A stretch of 64,000 nt of DNA from assembly GCA_949987705.1 (NCBI GenBank), contig OX465283.1, forward strand, positions 3,576,207 to 3,640,206, written 5' to 3'. The stretch comes from Thereva unica. Lineage: Eukaryota; Arthropoda; Insecta; Diptera; Therevidae. Position 1 is the stretch's first letter, and every line of letters begins with the position of its first letter. Positions 21,335 to 32,699 of the stretch are shown here, piece by piece. The notes below the pieces were generated by a model, which saw only the letters and a program-made list of their open reading frames with translations, searched no databases and was not told the origin of the DNA. Both the position numbers and the translations under genes were made by a program.

Positions 21335-23790
21335 CTTTGATATTAACGCTCTCAAGCCTGTACGGTAATAATTTCCCCGAATTACAAGCGGGAACACTAC
21401 GGACTAAACGTTTGTTTATATAAAAAAAGCAACTCCAATGTGAAGCCAGTACTTCGCCGGGCTTGGACGACAACTTAAAATCTAAACATATTCATTGATG
21501 GTTCATCACCATTTGACTCTGCGCAACCACCCAGTCCGAGACCAGCCCTACTCTATCCTATTCTATTCTATACGTTGCATTTGAACGACATGACCGATTG
21601 ATGGCACAAGAGGTGATTACTGGGCTTTGGGTTTTCAATATCAAAACCAACAAAAAATTGTCAAAAAACAAGGAACTCGTCACGTTCCAATACCCAATCG
21701 TAGTTTGTTCATTATTAGCTGTCGCCTCGATTCTTTAAATCTTCGGACTGTTTCAAAATGAGCTGTCAAGCTGGTTTCACTCCCTTAAAGGATTTCACTT
21801 CAAGCAAATTTATTGTTGTGCACCTCATTACGTATTCTCGTCAGCAGAAGCAGCTTAACGAATACAATCGAACTTCCTTCATAACGGGACCATTCACTGA
21901 GCACTATTGAATTATCAATACTATAATCTTATTAATTTGCTCCAAAGTTTATGCAATCCTCCATTGGCCATTGTGCCAGCGGCAAGAAACGAAGGATTTA
22001 TCAAATTAATTGAAAACGTTCACGACTCTCTTCATTTATTTCGTTAACATCCTGAACACATTTCGTCCCTTTTCGCAAGTCCCAATAAAAAAGCTATGAA
22101 ACATCACAAGAACGGCTTAAAGTAAGACATCCACCAAGCTCTTAAAAGTTAATCCCCTCAATGCACTTCCTCGCTTACTGAGCTTCGCCCACAATCTTCT
22201 AAGGAGCATAAAGTATTTCCTTTTGATTTCCTTTTCTCCGTCTCTATTCTTCTTGTTCGCCGCTATTCTCGTCCTTTTTCGGTTCTATAAAACGTTTTTT
22301 TCTTATCCTGTCAAATTACTTGACTTAAGTCAAGGGGACTTTTCATCTACGTTTTTCAATTACCCATTCATTCATCCCGAAATCCGTTGCTGCGAAAAAA
22401 GAAAGGAGGAACCGAAAACGTCCCCGGGTTCAAAGACGTACAAACACTTGAAAACAATCTCGCAAGAGAAAGAGAAGAGAGCAAGGGCACCGCGCGCGTG
22501 GGAGTGTGGGGTGATGGGGGTGATGCGGGGGAGTAGGGCCGGAGCTATTTCTTCTAGGATGCGAAAAATAAAAAAAAAATATATAAGGAAAAAATAAAAA
22601 GCACAAAGTACAGTAAAGGAGGCGAATATTTACGAACCCAAGTAGAAATTCATGTATTCCAAGTATTTCAAGTATTCTAAGACGTGCTTTGTTAAGTTAA
22701 GAAGATTAAGAGATTCGATATCGATCAACATTAAAGAAATGCTTACGCCCGGGTGTACCGTGTCGTTCCACGGGGGCGCCCAGAGAGCGAGACGCGCGGC
22801 GGCAAACAGGGTGACTCCTGTGTGTGCCACTGAAGCAGCATCTCAATTCGCCTCGAATGAAAGAGGACGCTCCTCTTGTGGTGTAATGACAGACATAAGT
22901 TGGCAAATAGGCATTCATCCCGTATTTTGATGCTAATAGCTTTATGTAATATCCGGAAAATCTCGTATATAATTATTTGTAAGTACTCTATCAAACGTGG
23001 CAGGAATGAAAAGGAAATGCTTAGCTCCCAGGCTCTTCGTGTTGGGAAATGCTCTCGGGGTTGCGGTGGAAAGAGGAGAGAGAGTATGGGAATGAGTCGG
23101 CGAGGGGGATGGTTCAGAGAGATACTGCTTTCAATAAATGTTTCAATAATTGAACAGTTGAGAAATTGTTCGGAATTTACGGGATTTCCGGAAAATTATT
23201 AGATAAATTCAAAAGATAAAATTTTATCGAGAAAAATATTGACAAAGTAGCATTCTTTGTCGAAAACGAAGATGGTATGGGTGCAGTATTTCGCATATAA
23301 GATCGATTTAATTAGACTAGCACCAGTTTTGAAAGTCGTGCTCTAGACATTTGAAAGCTGCTTTAACGTTTCATAGAATTTTCGTTTTGCTTCTTTTCCT
23401 TCCGCCTTTGGGGCGTCTTTTCAAGCACAAACACTATTTGGTGTATTGCGACAAACCCAGAGGCCTACCTGGTAAAAGCATTGCCAATGTTAAACACTGA
23501 AACTGCAGCCTTACAAGCAAATGTGTTCTTCAAAAACCCTTTCAATTTCCGGTGTAGCAGTTAACCCTGCCATTCCTGTTTAGCCATTCTTTCTTTCGGC
23601 TTGATCGTCTTTCGGTGACAATGCTCCATTTTTAACAGAGAATGAGTCCTTCTTCATTACCAGCTTTTCTCTGTCATCTTCAAAATAGTCTCTCTAGCGC
23701 TTCCAAATCCTTCTCCTTGGCTGTATCGTAGAGGTCAACGTACGGCTGTAAAATCAAACAAAAGCTTCCAATCCTTAAATAAAAATCTTC
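21335..23790. other. Non-coding stretch, no gene recognised
   Basis: Includes a run of TCTATTCTATTC-like words near 21552 and a GC-rich patch at 22745-22880. Open frames of about 100-124 codons lack recognisable motifs. Confidence 0.4.
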
Positions 23791-23794
23791 AAAG

Positions 23795-23975
23795 TTGAAA
23801 AAGCTTTCAAAGCTTAAAAAGCTTTCAAAGGTTAAAAAGCTTTCAAAGCTTAAAAAGCTCTCAAAGCTTGAAAAGCTTTCAAAGCTTAAAAAGCTTTCAA
23901 AGAATTCAAAGCTTAAAAAAGCTTTTAAAACTCAAAAAGCTTTCAAAGCTCAAAGAAAAGCTTTGATTGAAAGAC
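23795..23975 (+). repeat. 18-bp minisatellite rich in AAGCTT
   Basis: About nine to ten copies of an 18-bp unit (CTTTCAAAGCTTAAAAAG). One frame encodes repeats of KLSKLK, giving a 66-codon open frame, but this is a consequence of the repeat rather than evidence for a gene. A similar AAGCTT-rich array lies at 58538-58855. Confidence 0.85.
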
Positions 23976-24000
23976 CAGAAAATCTTTTAATCTAGTTCTT

Positions 24001-24310
24001 TAGAACAGAATCTGTACCAGTAGCTTGTGGTTTAGCCAACAGCCTTACTCTGTCAAAAGCATTTCAGATATCAAGAGCAACTCGGCCAGATTCACCAAAT
24101 CGGTGTATACTTCGACTGAGGTGCTCCGTTAGGCAAACAAGAAGGTCGTCGCCAGTAGATATTTTCGATCTAAAGCCGTATTGTTTGCCGTCCAATATTT
24201 GGTTGCATTCAAGATATTCCATAAGCTTTCTATTTATTATTGTCTTCATAATTTTGGAGAGAATAGAAGTAATTGCTATTGGCCGGTAGTGAGCAGGGTC
24301 AAAAGTTACT
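24001..24310 (-). pseudogene. Jockey-like LINE RT fragment
   Basis: Minus strand reads DPAHYRPIAITSILSKIM, then QYGFRSKISTGDDLLVCLTE (about 24125-24185) and RFGESGRVALDI, the start of RT motif A. This is the fingers part of Jockey-clade RTs. The aspartate-bearing palm motifs B and C are missing. The 5' side joins directly to the ~145-bp repeat array, whose first partial unit is read in frame with it. Confidence 0.7.
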
Positions 24311-24830
24311 GTGCTTATCTCATCGGCATATCCGATGATGCCTGACATTTTGCCACGACTTATTAGACTGCTGTTAAGCAAATTGATTGGTTTGATAGCA
24401 ACCTTAGCTCCCAGGCTCAACCGTCCAGATACCTACTTACTATGTTGATCTTAACGGCACAGCATGATCGGATCCTGACGCTTTGCCAACGACTTTCTAG
24501 GCAGCTGTTAAAAAAAATTGATTGATTGGTACCAATTGCCGCACTGGTAATTTTGTTCCCAGGCTCAATTGCCGCCATACCTACTAATGATATTGATTTC
24601 ACCGGCATATCTGATACGCCCGACGCTTTGCCAACGATTACTTGACCGTTGTTAAACAAATTGATTAAGTGGTATCCATCTTCGCCCTATCTTCTGGGCT
24701 CCCACGCTGAACCACCGCCATATCAACTTACTATGTTGATCTTATCTGCATATCCGATCACCTGAGCTCATATTTGAGCCGTTAGGATCATATGCTCATT
24801 TAATTTCGTTGATTGGCGTCATCCGAATGG
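24304..24830 (-). repeat. Tandem array of a ~145-bp repeat (one partial and three units)
   Basis: Units begin at about 24409, 24557 and 24700 (spacing 148 and 143 bp), with a partial unit at 24304-24408. Shared blocks in plus orientation: TCCCAGGCTCAACC, a (C/A)GCCATACCTACTTA-like block, ATGTTGATCTTA..GGCA, CGACGCTTTGCCAACGA, a CTGTTAAACAAATTGATT block and GGTA(C/T)CAA/CATC. The minus strand can be read as protein (VGMAAIEPGNK, SRYLDG, GIIGYADEIS), so the unit may derive from coding sequence of an element. Individual copies of the core occur at seven other places in the window. Confidence 0.75.
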
Positions 24831-24834
24831 CTGC

Positions 24835-26140
24835 TTCCAATGCTTGCTTAAATATCACCAGTCCATTGATTTGTGTTAAAATTTTATTGGTTTGGAAGGT
24901 ATCTGTTAGAGTATCCTGGGTTTTTGGGTCGTGGTGGAATCACTCTATCAGACATACTTGGTTGGCTGGTGCACATATTTCGTGTAGGATTTGAAGTAAT
25001 TTCTTTCTTTGGATGTAGTCATGTGTCTGCTAGAGTTTTTATAGGACCCATTTTAATATGAAAAATTTGTCTGTGATGGTCCTTTGGTTTTCAGAGGCCA
25101 GCTTGGTATATCTCTAGTAATCGATGCAGTTCGATGTTTTTAGTAATGATAAGCATCTATAACAAGACCTCACATCGACAAGAACACTTTGCCTCCAAAA
25201 AAGAGTCTGGGTGTATAAGTAATGCAGTTGACTTACTCCGAACCAGCCAACCGTGTAACACGAGGAGGGCGTTTTAGATCCACTATCGAAGAAAAAAGTC
25301 TTCTCCTCACTTCCAAGTGTACTTAGCAATTCTCCAAAAAGGAGGAGGCCAGCAATAGCTCAAACTTAATAGGTCATAATCCTGTTGTAACTCCACCCCG
25401 GCCGCCCAAAAAGGAACTAGGATCATAAAATTAAAATATTTCCACATTTTAAAATAATTCAATTTCCCTGGAAAATTACTCAGGAACATGGGGAATTTCC
25501 CGGAGAATATCGACACTCGAAGGAAGCCACCTCGAACATGAACTTCGACTCTCCTTGAGGTCACTGCACACGGAAGCAACGAAAGTAATTTTTGATATTC
25601 AAGTCACGCGCAAACTTTCAAGCGGAGCTTTCGCGAGGAAAATTTTATCGTTTTATGTCGAAACTTTGTAAAGTGGATAATTAAATTTTCTAATTATTGT
25701 ATTTAGAAGGGTAGGCGGGGGTGGCAGCATGGTGGGAGCAGGGGAGTCCCGGAAAACTTGTCTAAAATTAATTACACGATAAGAAGTAAGTACTTTCTGC
25801 TGGTTATGAGGGAAAAGACACTGGTGGAAAAACTAAGAAGTTTCGTTACTTTATTTTCACTTTAAAGAAAATTGCGGGGGCGGGGGTAGTTTTAGGCTTA
25901 GAGTAAGTTTTTTTGATAGTAAATGTCAAAAGAATGAAAAATAATAGTAATGAGTTTAGTATCTATCAGTATGTAGGATAGAACAGATAGGGATCAGAAC
26001 AACACTGGGAAAATACTGGCTGTGAAAGGTTGTTCCACAATGGGGTTGTTGTATGTTGAACGAACGGACGAATACTAGATTGGAGTCTGTGCGCTGATCA
26101 TCTAGTTTTGGTGTTGTTGGAATAATTGGAATAACTATGT
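24835..26140. other. Non-coding stretch, no gene recognised
   Basis: No motif recognised. Some G-rich words near 25711-25745 and 25870-25890. Confidence 0.4.
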
Positions 26141-26144
26141 CTTT

Positions 26145-27610
26145 TATTTAATGTGTCACCATAGTTTGGATGGCGTCGAACCCAACCCCCACACCATATC
26201 CGCAGGTGTTCCCCAGGGCTCAATTCTATCACCAGCTCTCTTCCTAGTTTTTGTAAATGACCTGTTCTCAATCCCCTCCAATTCAGTCCACAGCTTTGCT
26301 GACGATGGTACTCTACGTTACTTTTCTGGCTTCGATAATGTAACACAAGCACACGCCAGACTTTTTTTTATGTGGAAGACTAGAGGCGCATCATCGCCTA
26401 CTCTTGTCCAATTCATTCAACAGGGACATCGAACGAATTCTTAATTGGGGCCTCAAGAACCGTGTGGAATTTAATGCATTAAAAACGAAGTACTGGCTCA
26501 TCTCCAATAAAATTGCACCGACCCTCTTTCTATTTCAATGGACAACAAGATCGGAACGGTAGAACTGTCGCTAAATATTCTAGGCATAACATTAGCAGAA
26601 GATCTGCGCTGGAATAACCACATATTCTAAATTGCTGAACCAACATCCCAGTGCCTAGGATTCCTCAAAAGGTGCAAATTCCTCATTCAGCCATCCGCCA
26701 GGGCTATAATCCACAAGTCCTGCATTCGACCCCGTCTCGAATACAACTCGTATATCTGGGCCGGGGTCCCAAGAACCATCTTAGCTTGGCTGGTGATTAT
26801 TGGTGATAGTGCCATTTGCTCTTCAATAAATTCATTAAGCCACCGTAATAATGTAGCAGCTCTTGCAAAATTTTATCGCTTTTATCACCATCCATTGATA
26901 TAATAACCTCATGCTTGCACGGCAACATTTGTCCCGCAACACCAAACTTGCCCGCTCGGCTCACCCCCTCAGTTTACATAAGGGCTTCGCGCAAACTCCG
27001 ATCTAAAAATTCGTTTGTAATAAGAAGAACTCTTCTATGGAACAACCTTCCAAAGTCAGTATTCCCGAACTCATACAAAACCCAAGAGTTCAAAAGCAAG
27101 GTTCATGGCTATTTCCTCTAACACCCCCTTCTTCTTCTTCGATGGCTCTACAGCCCAATTTGAGCCTTGGCCTCCATCAGTTTCTTCCTCCAGACGTCTC
27201 TCTGTTCCGAAAATCATTTCCAGGTGCTGTTGCCGTAGTCGTTGCCGTTTTTCCCGTCCGTTCCGAGGCTTTGCTTCGGGTTTCTTAACTGATGTGTTTT
27301 TACAGGGTCCGGTAGTTAGCACAACGCCCAACCCCACTACCAAGAGGACCAGATCCGTGAATTATACCCCATCGGATAGGGTGGCCCAGTTATACCCCCG
27401 GGCACTGGATACGTCCGTCGTCGGTTGGTTATCCAGGAGGCACCAGCGAGGAGGTGACGGTACGATTTTGCCGCCCCCCCCCCTCCAACACCCCCAGGAC
27501 TCTCACAAACCTATACCATCTTTCTCTCTATCCTTTGAGCTAAGCTTACTACTAGACTAGAGGCTATAGGACATGGCGAACTAGTAGTACATAGGATGAC
27601 GCCTTAGCTT
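26145..27610 (+). pseudogene. CR1-like LINE copy (RT palm to 3' end), interrupted
   Basis: Plus strand reads ISAGVPQGSILSPALFL (motif B, 26195-26250), VHSFADDGTLRYF (motif C, 26285-26325), then in shifted frames LNWGLKNRVEFNALKTK (motif D), LGITLAEDLRWNNHIF and CLGFLKRCKFLIQPSARA, matching the copy at 53001-53812 closely. After the NLPKSVFPNSYKTQEFKS block the sequence from about 27135 to 27470 has no counterpart in the other copies; homology resumes at the C-run and continues to AGCTAAGCTTACTACTAGAC and the 3' UTR. The inserted segment includes a piece shared in inverse with 50473-50515. Confidence 0.75.
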
Positions 27611-27617
27611 AGACTAT

Positions 27618-27720
27618 CACATACAAAAAAGTAGGTATTGGGACGATTGAACCTGAGAACCAAACTCCAGTCCGCCAATGGATACCAATCCAATGAAATT
27701 GTTCAACAGCTGTCTATCGG
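27618..27720 (-). repeat. Dispersed ~145-bp repeat, inverted copy
   Basis: AAGTAGGTATTGGGACGATT then GAACCTGAGAACC (27629-27661), then GGATACCAATCCAATG and TGTTCAACAGCTGTC: the reverse complement of the array unit over more than 90 bp. It begins directly at the 3' end of the CR1 copy. Confidence 0.7.
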
Positions 27721-27724
27721 TCAA

Positions 27725-29055
27725 TCAGGTATTTGTTGTAAAAGACGCTATATGACATTTGGAAGAAACAATATTGCGTAAAGAAAGTGAAATTTTTAGC
27801 TTAGAATGCCATAACAGGGTGATACAAACAAAATCGTAAATATTCTAAATAAAATCTGCCTACGACTTGACCCAGTTATTTAAACCTCACATGTACGAAA
27901 AAAAACAAACAAACTCTGAAGATGTCTAGATCGTCCAAGGACTTGTAGTTTGTTCAACGAAAACTTTTTGGTGAAACTGACACTGACTCATAGAAACGGG
28001 CACAAAAAAAAACTTTGAAGTTGAAATAAAAATCCTCGAACACTTCTAATAAAAATACTGTCACGCCCAGTAAGATTTTAACACCACTAAATCCTGCCGA
28101 TATCGGAAAAAGGACACACGAAGATCATAAATTGAAATTGGCTGTAGTAAGGCCGACATAAAAAACAGAAGCAACAAAAAAAAACACGGAAATAAAATTA
28201 GACGTCAAGAAATCATTTGTAGGACCTTGGCTCTCTGCCGGTGTGTTTTTTCTTCTATTTTACTTTTTTTTTTGTATATATATATTTTGTTTTCTTTGAT
28301 AGGAATAATATAAGGTTATCCGATAAATCCAGTACCGTGGAACGCAGGTGATACCCCAATAAAAAGTTTGTCAGATTAAGTACCCTTCTTATAGGTTAAA
28401 TACTGACCCAACACGTGACAAGAAACACTAAGAGGACGAAGGCAGAGCACCAAAAAAAGAAAAAAAGGGAAACTTTCCTCACCTGAAATCAACAATAAAA
28501 AGAAATTGCTTTTCTCCCTTGACATTCCTTCCTCCATTTTAATGCCGCCATAAAATGCTTTAAATGTGTAAGATTTTTCACTTGAGACAAAAAAAAAAGA
28601 CGGGAAAAGCGGAAAACTTTTGGATATACAACTATATCGTGCTTATTGATATTCTGGGCTTTCTAAACACTTAACCCACGGGGAAAATTTTTGGCTTTTA
28701 TGGTGAACCACTTCAAACTTAATCTGCCGTACTTTTTTTTACCTTCCCCAGGTAACCCAGGGCCGAAGGACGGGGATTTTTCATTTGTTGAAATTTTGTG
28801 CTGTGCTGTTTCTGCTTCTATGGGGACAAAGGGATGTTGTTGAATTGTAAATTAATTTCGTAAACTTTTTTTTTTAGTTTTTCGCTGGTTTCAGAAAAGT
28901 ACTTTTTAATATTGAAAACTTTGCAGATTACCCCAAGTTGAAGGAAGACGGCGCAAATATTACCTATTAGTGAAGCTTACAAATGGTTCGTTGGCTCACT
29001 TAGATTTGATCGATTTCTATCCCCTTTAAATACAGGCGGATATCAGCCATCAGTG
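27725..29055. other. A/T-rich non-coding stretch
   Basis: Many A and T homopolymers and a short (TA)n-like run near 28276. No coding motif or structured RNA recognised. Confidence 0.45.
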
Positions 29056-29059
29056 AACG

Positions 29060-29240
29060 GGGGAACAACAATACGTGTCATTACTATACTTGGGTTAAGG
29101 AAGTGCGGTCATAATCCCAACTGGGTGACCACTGATAACAGGCCAGCCTAATGTGGTTGAGTTAATCCCCTGCGAGAAAGATTGAGGCAAGATTAATAAC
29201 GCCACCCGGACAACAATCACATTACAGAATATTAAAGCGG
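29060..29240 (+). mobile_element. RTE-like 5' untranslated fragment
   Basis: GGTGACCACTGATAACAGG, AGCCTAATGTGGTTGAG, AGATTGAGGCAAG and CACCCGGACAACAATCACAT match 15030-15150 in the same order, the region just upstream of the endonuclease of the RTE copy at 15020-16835. No coding part follows. Confidence 0.5.
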
Positions 29241-29601
29241 AACAAAGGAGTTGAACATCTCCGCCCTCCGTATAAAGTTCCAGCTAGGTAGCGGCCTGTT
29301 CGAACCATATCTAATAAAGATGTGTTTAATTATCTGCTCTAGGTTGAGCTATGGGGAGATATCTCAGCAAAATGGATTCTCTCTAAGTTGAACTGGTGCA
29401 ATTAAGCGCGGTTTTCTGCTCTACTTTTTTGGTAGAGCAGCTTCTTCGGGCAAGACTTTTTGGCCAGCTGCTCTACTCTGAGCTGCATCAAGCTGCTCTG
29501 TTTTTTTCGGTTTTATTAAACACAGCTTAAAATGCTAGCATCCGCTTGAAAATTTAGCGTTAACATCGGTCCAGAGTTCATTCAGCGGAAAAAATTGGGA
29601 A

Positions 29602-29634
29602 ATTCCCAATTGTTTTGGCGCACGCCATACTATT
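29602..29634 (+). repeat. 33-bp word shared in inverse with 12838-12870
   Basis: Exact 33-bp match to the reverse complement of 12838-12870. It overlaps the palindrome TTGGGAAATTCCCAA (29595-29609), and short inverted words AAACACAGCT/AGCTGTGTTT flank it at about 29519 and 29649, hinting at a small foldback element. Confidence 0.6.
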
Positions 29635-29764
29635 ATCTATACCGGGTTAGCTGTGTTTTAATTGAAAAATTGTTGTAAAAATTTTAAGTACTTTCGATTT
29701 AAAGCACATATTTCAAAAACCTGAAAACATTCGAACAAAGATTTTTAGGCAAGTTTAAATTTTA

Positions 29765-30440
29765 CAGGCTCTTGGTACTAAATGCAACAGAGTTTCAACC
29801 CCTCTTTACGTTTGCCATGCGGAAAGGACAGTAATCGTTTCAAGTGGACGCCAGAACTCTATGATTTCAAGTGGTGAAAACGCTCATTACGAGAGGCAGT
29901 CTTCTTCGTAAATCCGAAGGAAAATATTCCATTGGCATTGATGGTAGGTTCATTAGAAGTTACCTTAGGGGTAGTTGTATAACAGCACGTTCTAGGTGGA
30001 TTGCAGCCTCTTGATTTCTTTTCTCAGGAGCTAGCATCAGGGTAGGCAAAGTATAGCGCTTTCCACCGTAAATTACTAGTAGGTAGACGATTGACTTTAT
30101 ACATTGACCATAACCCATTGATGTACTCATTCCAGCTTGAGACGGAGTCCAAGGCATCTTAGCTTTATTGGACTATTCATATCCAACATTCAGCATATAT
30201 TAGGAAATGGTAACTTAAAAGCCAATACAATGTCGAGAGCTCAAACTATCTTCTCAGATATCAGCTATGAATACTTAACAAAAAAACAAGGCATTGACGA
30301 GGAACTCAAAAATCTTCTGAGCAGCGCAACATCGCTTCAGCTAAAATACCTCATAACTCCAACTAACCATTGTATTGCGACACGTCAACAGGTAGAATGC
30401 GTCCTTATATATAGTAGGTATTTTACATGGTGCATATCTT
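29765..30440 (+). pseudogene. Ty3/gypsy pol relic: RT end, RNase H, linker to integrase
   Basis: One nearly continuous reading with few stops: FKWTPELYDFKW (RT C-terminal region, 29840-29875), FFVNPKENIPLALMVGS and LQPLDFFSQELASG (RNase H start; A.F.D.S variant), KYSAFHRKLL, then LYIDHNPLMYSFQLE (RNase H DH block, 30094-30138), HIQHILGNGNLKANTMSRA (the GxxNxxADxLSR block) and ISYEYLTKKQGIDEELKNLL, LKYLITPTN before the integrase zinc region. This order is diagnostic of Ty3/gypsy pol. The active-site Asp residues are partly replaced and the element stops at about 30440, where a CR1 3' end starts. Confidence 0.8.
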
Positions 30441-30444
30441 ATCT

Positions 30445-30600
30445 AACGCAGTCAGTATTTCCGAACTTGTAAAACATCTTAGAGTTGAAACGTAAGGCTC
30501 ATCGACATTTCCATGAACACCATTCCATGAAGACCCCCTCTCTAGCCTTTCATCGCACCATGACGGGTTCGACATGACGGACTAGTTGTATAAATGCCGA
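30445..30600 (+). mobile_element. CR1-like LINE 3' terminal fragment
   Basis: ACGCAGTCAGTATTTCCGAA, CTTAGAGTTGAAACGTAAGG, CACCATGACGGGTTCGACAT and GACGGACTAGTTGTATAAA match the end of the CR1 copy at 53595-53780 with small deletions. It directly follows the gypsy pol relic. Confidence 0.7.
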
Positions 30601-30619
30601 TTCACAAACATCAGTCACG

Positions 30620-31400
30620 TCACGTCTCAGTTACGTCAGCTTCGAGAAGTATGAATCACATAAAAAAACATCCGAGGGTGAAGAGCACAGCATAGCTTCT
30701 AATCGAGAGGTTGGTCGGGCCTAGCAAGGATCAAAGCAGACAGTCGTAGATAGGCACAAGTCTGCGTAGACTGTCAGAGCGGAAAGGTACAGCCGCATAG
30801 GTGTACTCCAATTGCTGATTTCCCAATACCTGAAGGATTTCAGCATAGTTAGTTGAGGCCACTACCTTATTGTAGTGGATATACTTGTGCAAGGCTTGTC
30901 TCACAGAAATCAATTCAAAAAATTTAGTGACTACGCTCGAGAAAAAGCCAATGAGACTTCCGACCTTACTTAAAGTGAACTCATAGTCGTCAAGCCATAC
31001 CTATTATAAAGCTGATTGCTGACCTAGGTTCAGATCTTGAATAAAAAACTGCAACATATTTATAGTTGCTTGAATCTAGCAAGGCCTATTATAGTCTGCC
31101 AAATCCTACCTGCTGTATACAACTTCTTTCCTGTACTAAGATACCAACCAAAGCATTTTCTTCCCTTAGCCGTGTTCGAGAAGAAATTCCTTCGATGAAT
31201 TGCTGACGCCTTTTACAAGGGGAGAAGTTTGTAGAAACTCTAGCGCTGATACCGGACTGCCGACTCGCCACAGGCTCCACCAGCATCAGCTACCAGGAAG
31301 TCAACAAGAAATCAATTAGATAATTAGACGTCAACGGCTGTCAACACTTCTGTCAATCACATTGATTGTTTGGATGACCTTAGATGATCTTGGGCTTAAT
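30620..31400. other. Non-coding stretch, no gene recognised
   Basis: No recognised motif on either strand. Confidence 0.4.
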
Positions 31401-31404
31401 AACC

Positions 31405-31455
31405 GCAGGCCGGGTTTTTTCCCAGGCTGAACCGTTCCAGTACCAGTTTGAAAGA
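31405..31455 (+). repeat. Dispersed ~145-bp repeat core
   Basis: GGCCGGGTTTTTTCCCAGGC then TGAACCGTTCCAGTACCAG (31408-31446), the T-run plus core of the array unit. Homology fades after this. Confidence 0.5.
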
Positions 31456-31459
31456 TTTG

Positions 31460-32695
31460 TATATTATTATTATTATTTAATCTCGAATACATAGGACTGG
31501 ATTGCGTAAGTCTTGAATGTACAATCTGAAAGCTCTTACCTCCATTTCTTCAATAGTACACCGCAAGATTCTGAAGTGCCATCAAAAACGAATTACAAGC
31601 ATATATACATTAATTTTTCCATCGTTATACATCAAGAGCCTACCCCCGTCCCAGCCTATGCTCAAACCAAACCCGGAAAAAAAAATAATTCAATTTCCCT
31701 CCATCTACGCAGCCATAACGAAGAAAGGAATAAATAAATTCGAATTTATTGTCCTGTCAACATAAGGCATTAAATGAATCATATCAAGCACACTTGCTCT
31801 AGCACAATAGCTCTCCTACCTTCCCCGTAATCTGTGCCAGAGGATTTTCCACATATAAAAAACTGTCATCCTTGCAGTATTAGCTGAGTAAGAGAGAATG
31901 TTGCCGTCGTCCTAATCCTTGTTATATTACTGACAAGCCATCTAACTAAAGTAAAGAAATTCTAACCAGCAGCAGCAACAGCAGCAGAGAGAGTAGTACC
32001 CAGGGCCAACGGTAGCAAGGCAGAAACAGCAAAATAAATTTCTCTAATGAGGTGATTATGTCAAAACAACGCATGACACATTGAAAGCAACCGTAAAGCC
32101 AGAAAACACTGTCAGATTGTTATGCCCACACAACCGTATTCTCTGCTGCTGCTGCCGTGGGAATCTCCTTAGTCAGCCGTAAATAAAAGCTTCCACGCGT
32201 CGTCTAAGTCCTTCTTGCGATGACATTTTATTACTTCCTTTTCCCGGTGGTACATGTCCCACCCCCTTCCGGCAATAACCTCAAGGCAACTGTGCTAGCA
32301 ACCAGTACACATCCTTAGTAGCGACAGTGGATCGTACGAAAGGACATTAATTAAAAAATTTATACATATGAGAACTCCTTTTAGAATTTATTCCTATTCG
32401 ACGTTGGGGGATCCTTGTGACACAGGCACAGTAGTAGGTTGTGGGTACACTGCACTAGGGAGATTCTGTCTCAAGTTCAAGTGCCTTCGGGGAAATTACT
32501 CCCCCCGTACACAGGGAATTGTAATTGTGGGACTTAATTTATTTTCCTCGAATGTGAGTTCACTCAGTTGTTTTAGTGAGTATACACTTGTTTTAGAGGC
32601 TGTCTAATGGCCGACGATGTAGTGCTGCTTTTTATGTGAACAGCCTAAGCTTAGGAGTCAACATTTGTGCTACCCGTTCGTGATGTCGTTCAAGT
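31460..32695. other. Non-coding stretch
   Basis: Holds a short ATT run (31462-31476) and CAG-rich words at 31970-31988. No gene recognised. Confidence 0.4.
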
Positions 32696-32699
32696 CGTG

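Noticed and set aside
23795..23995. KLSKLK-repeat protein
   Set aside because: The frame is the direct result of an 18-bp minisatellite; no flanking coding structure.
27105..27560. 151-codon open frame
   Set aside because: It spans the foreign insert and the C-run inside a CR1 3' end; low-complexity Ser/Arg/Pro sequence with no domain.
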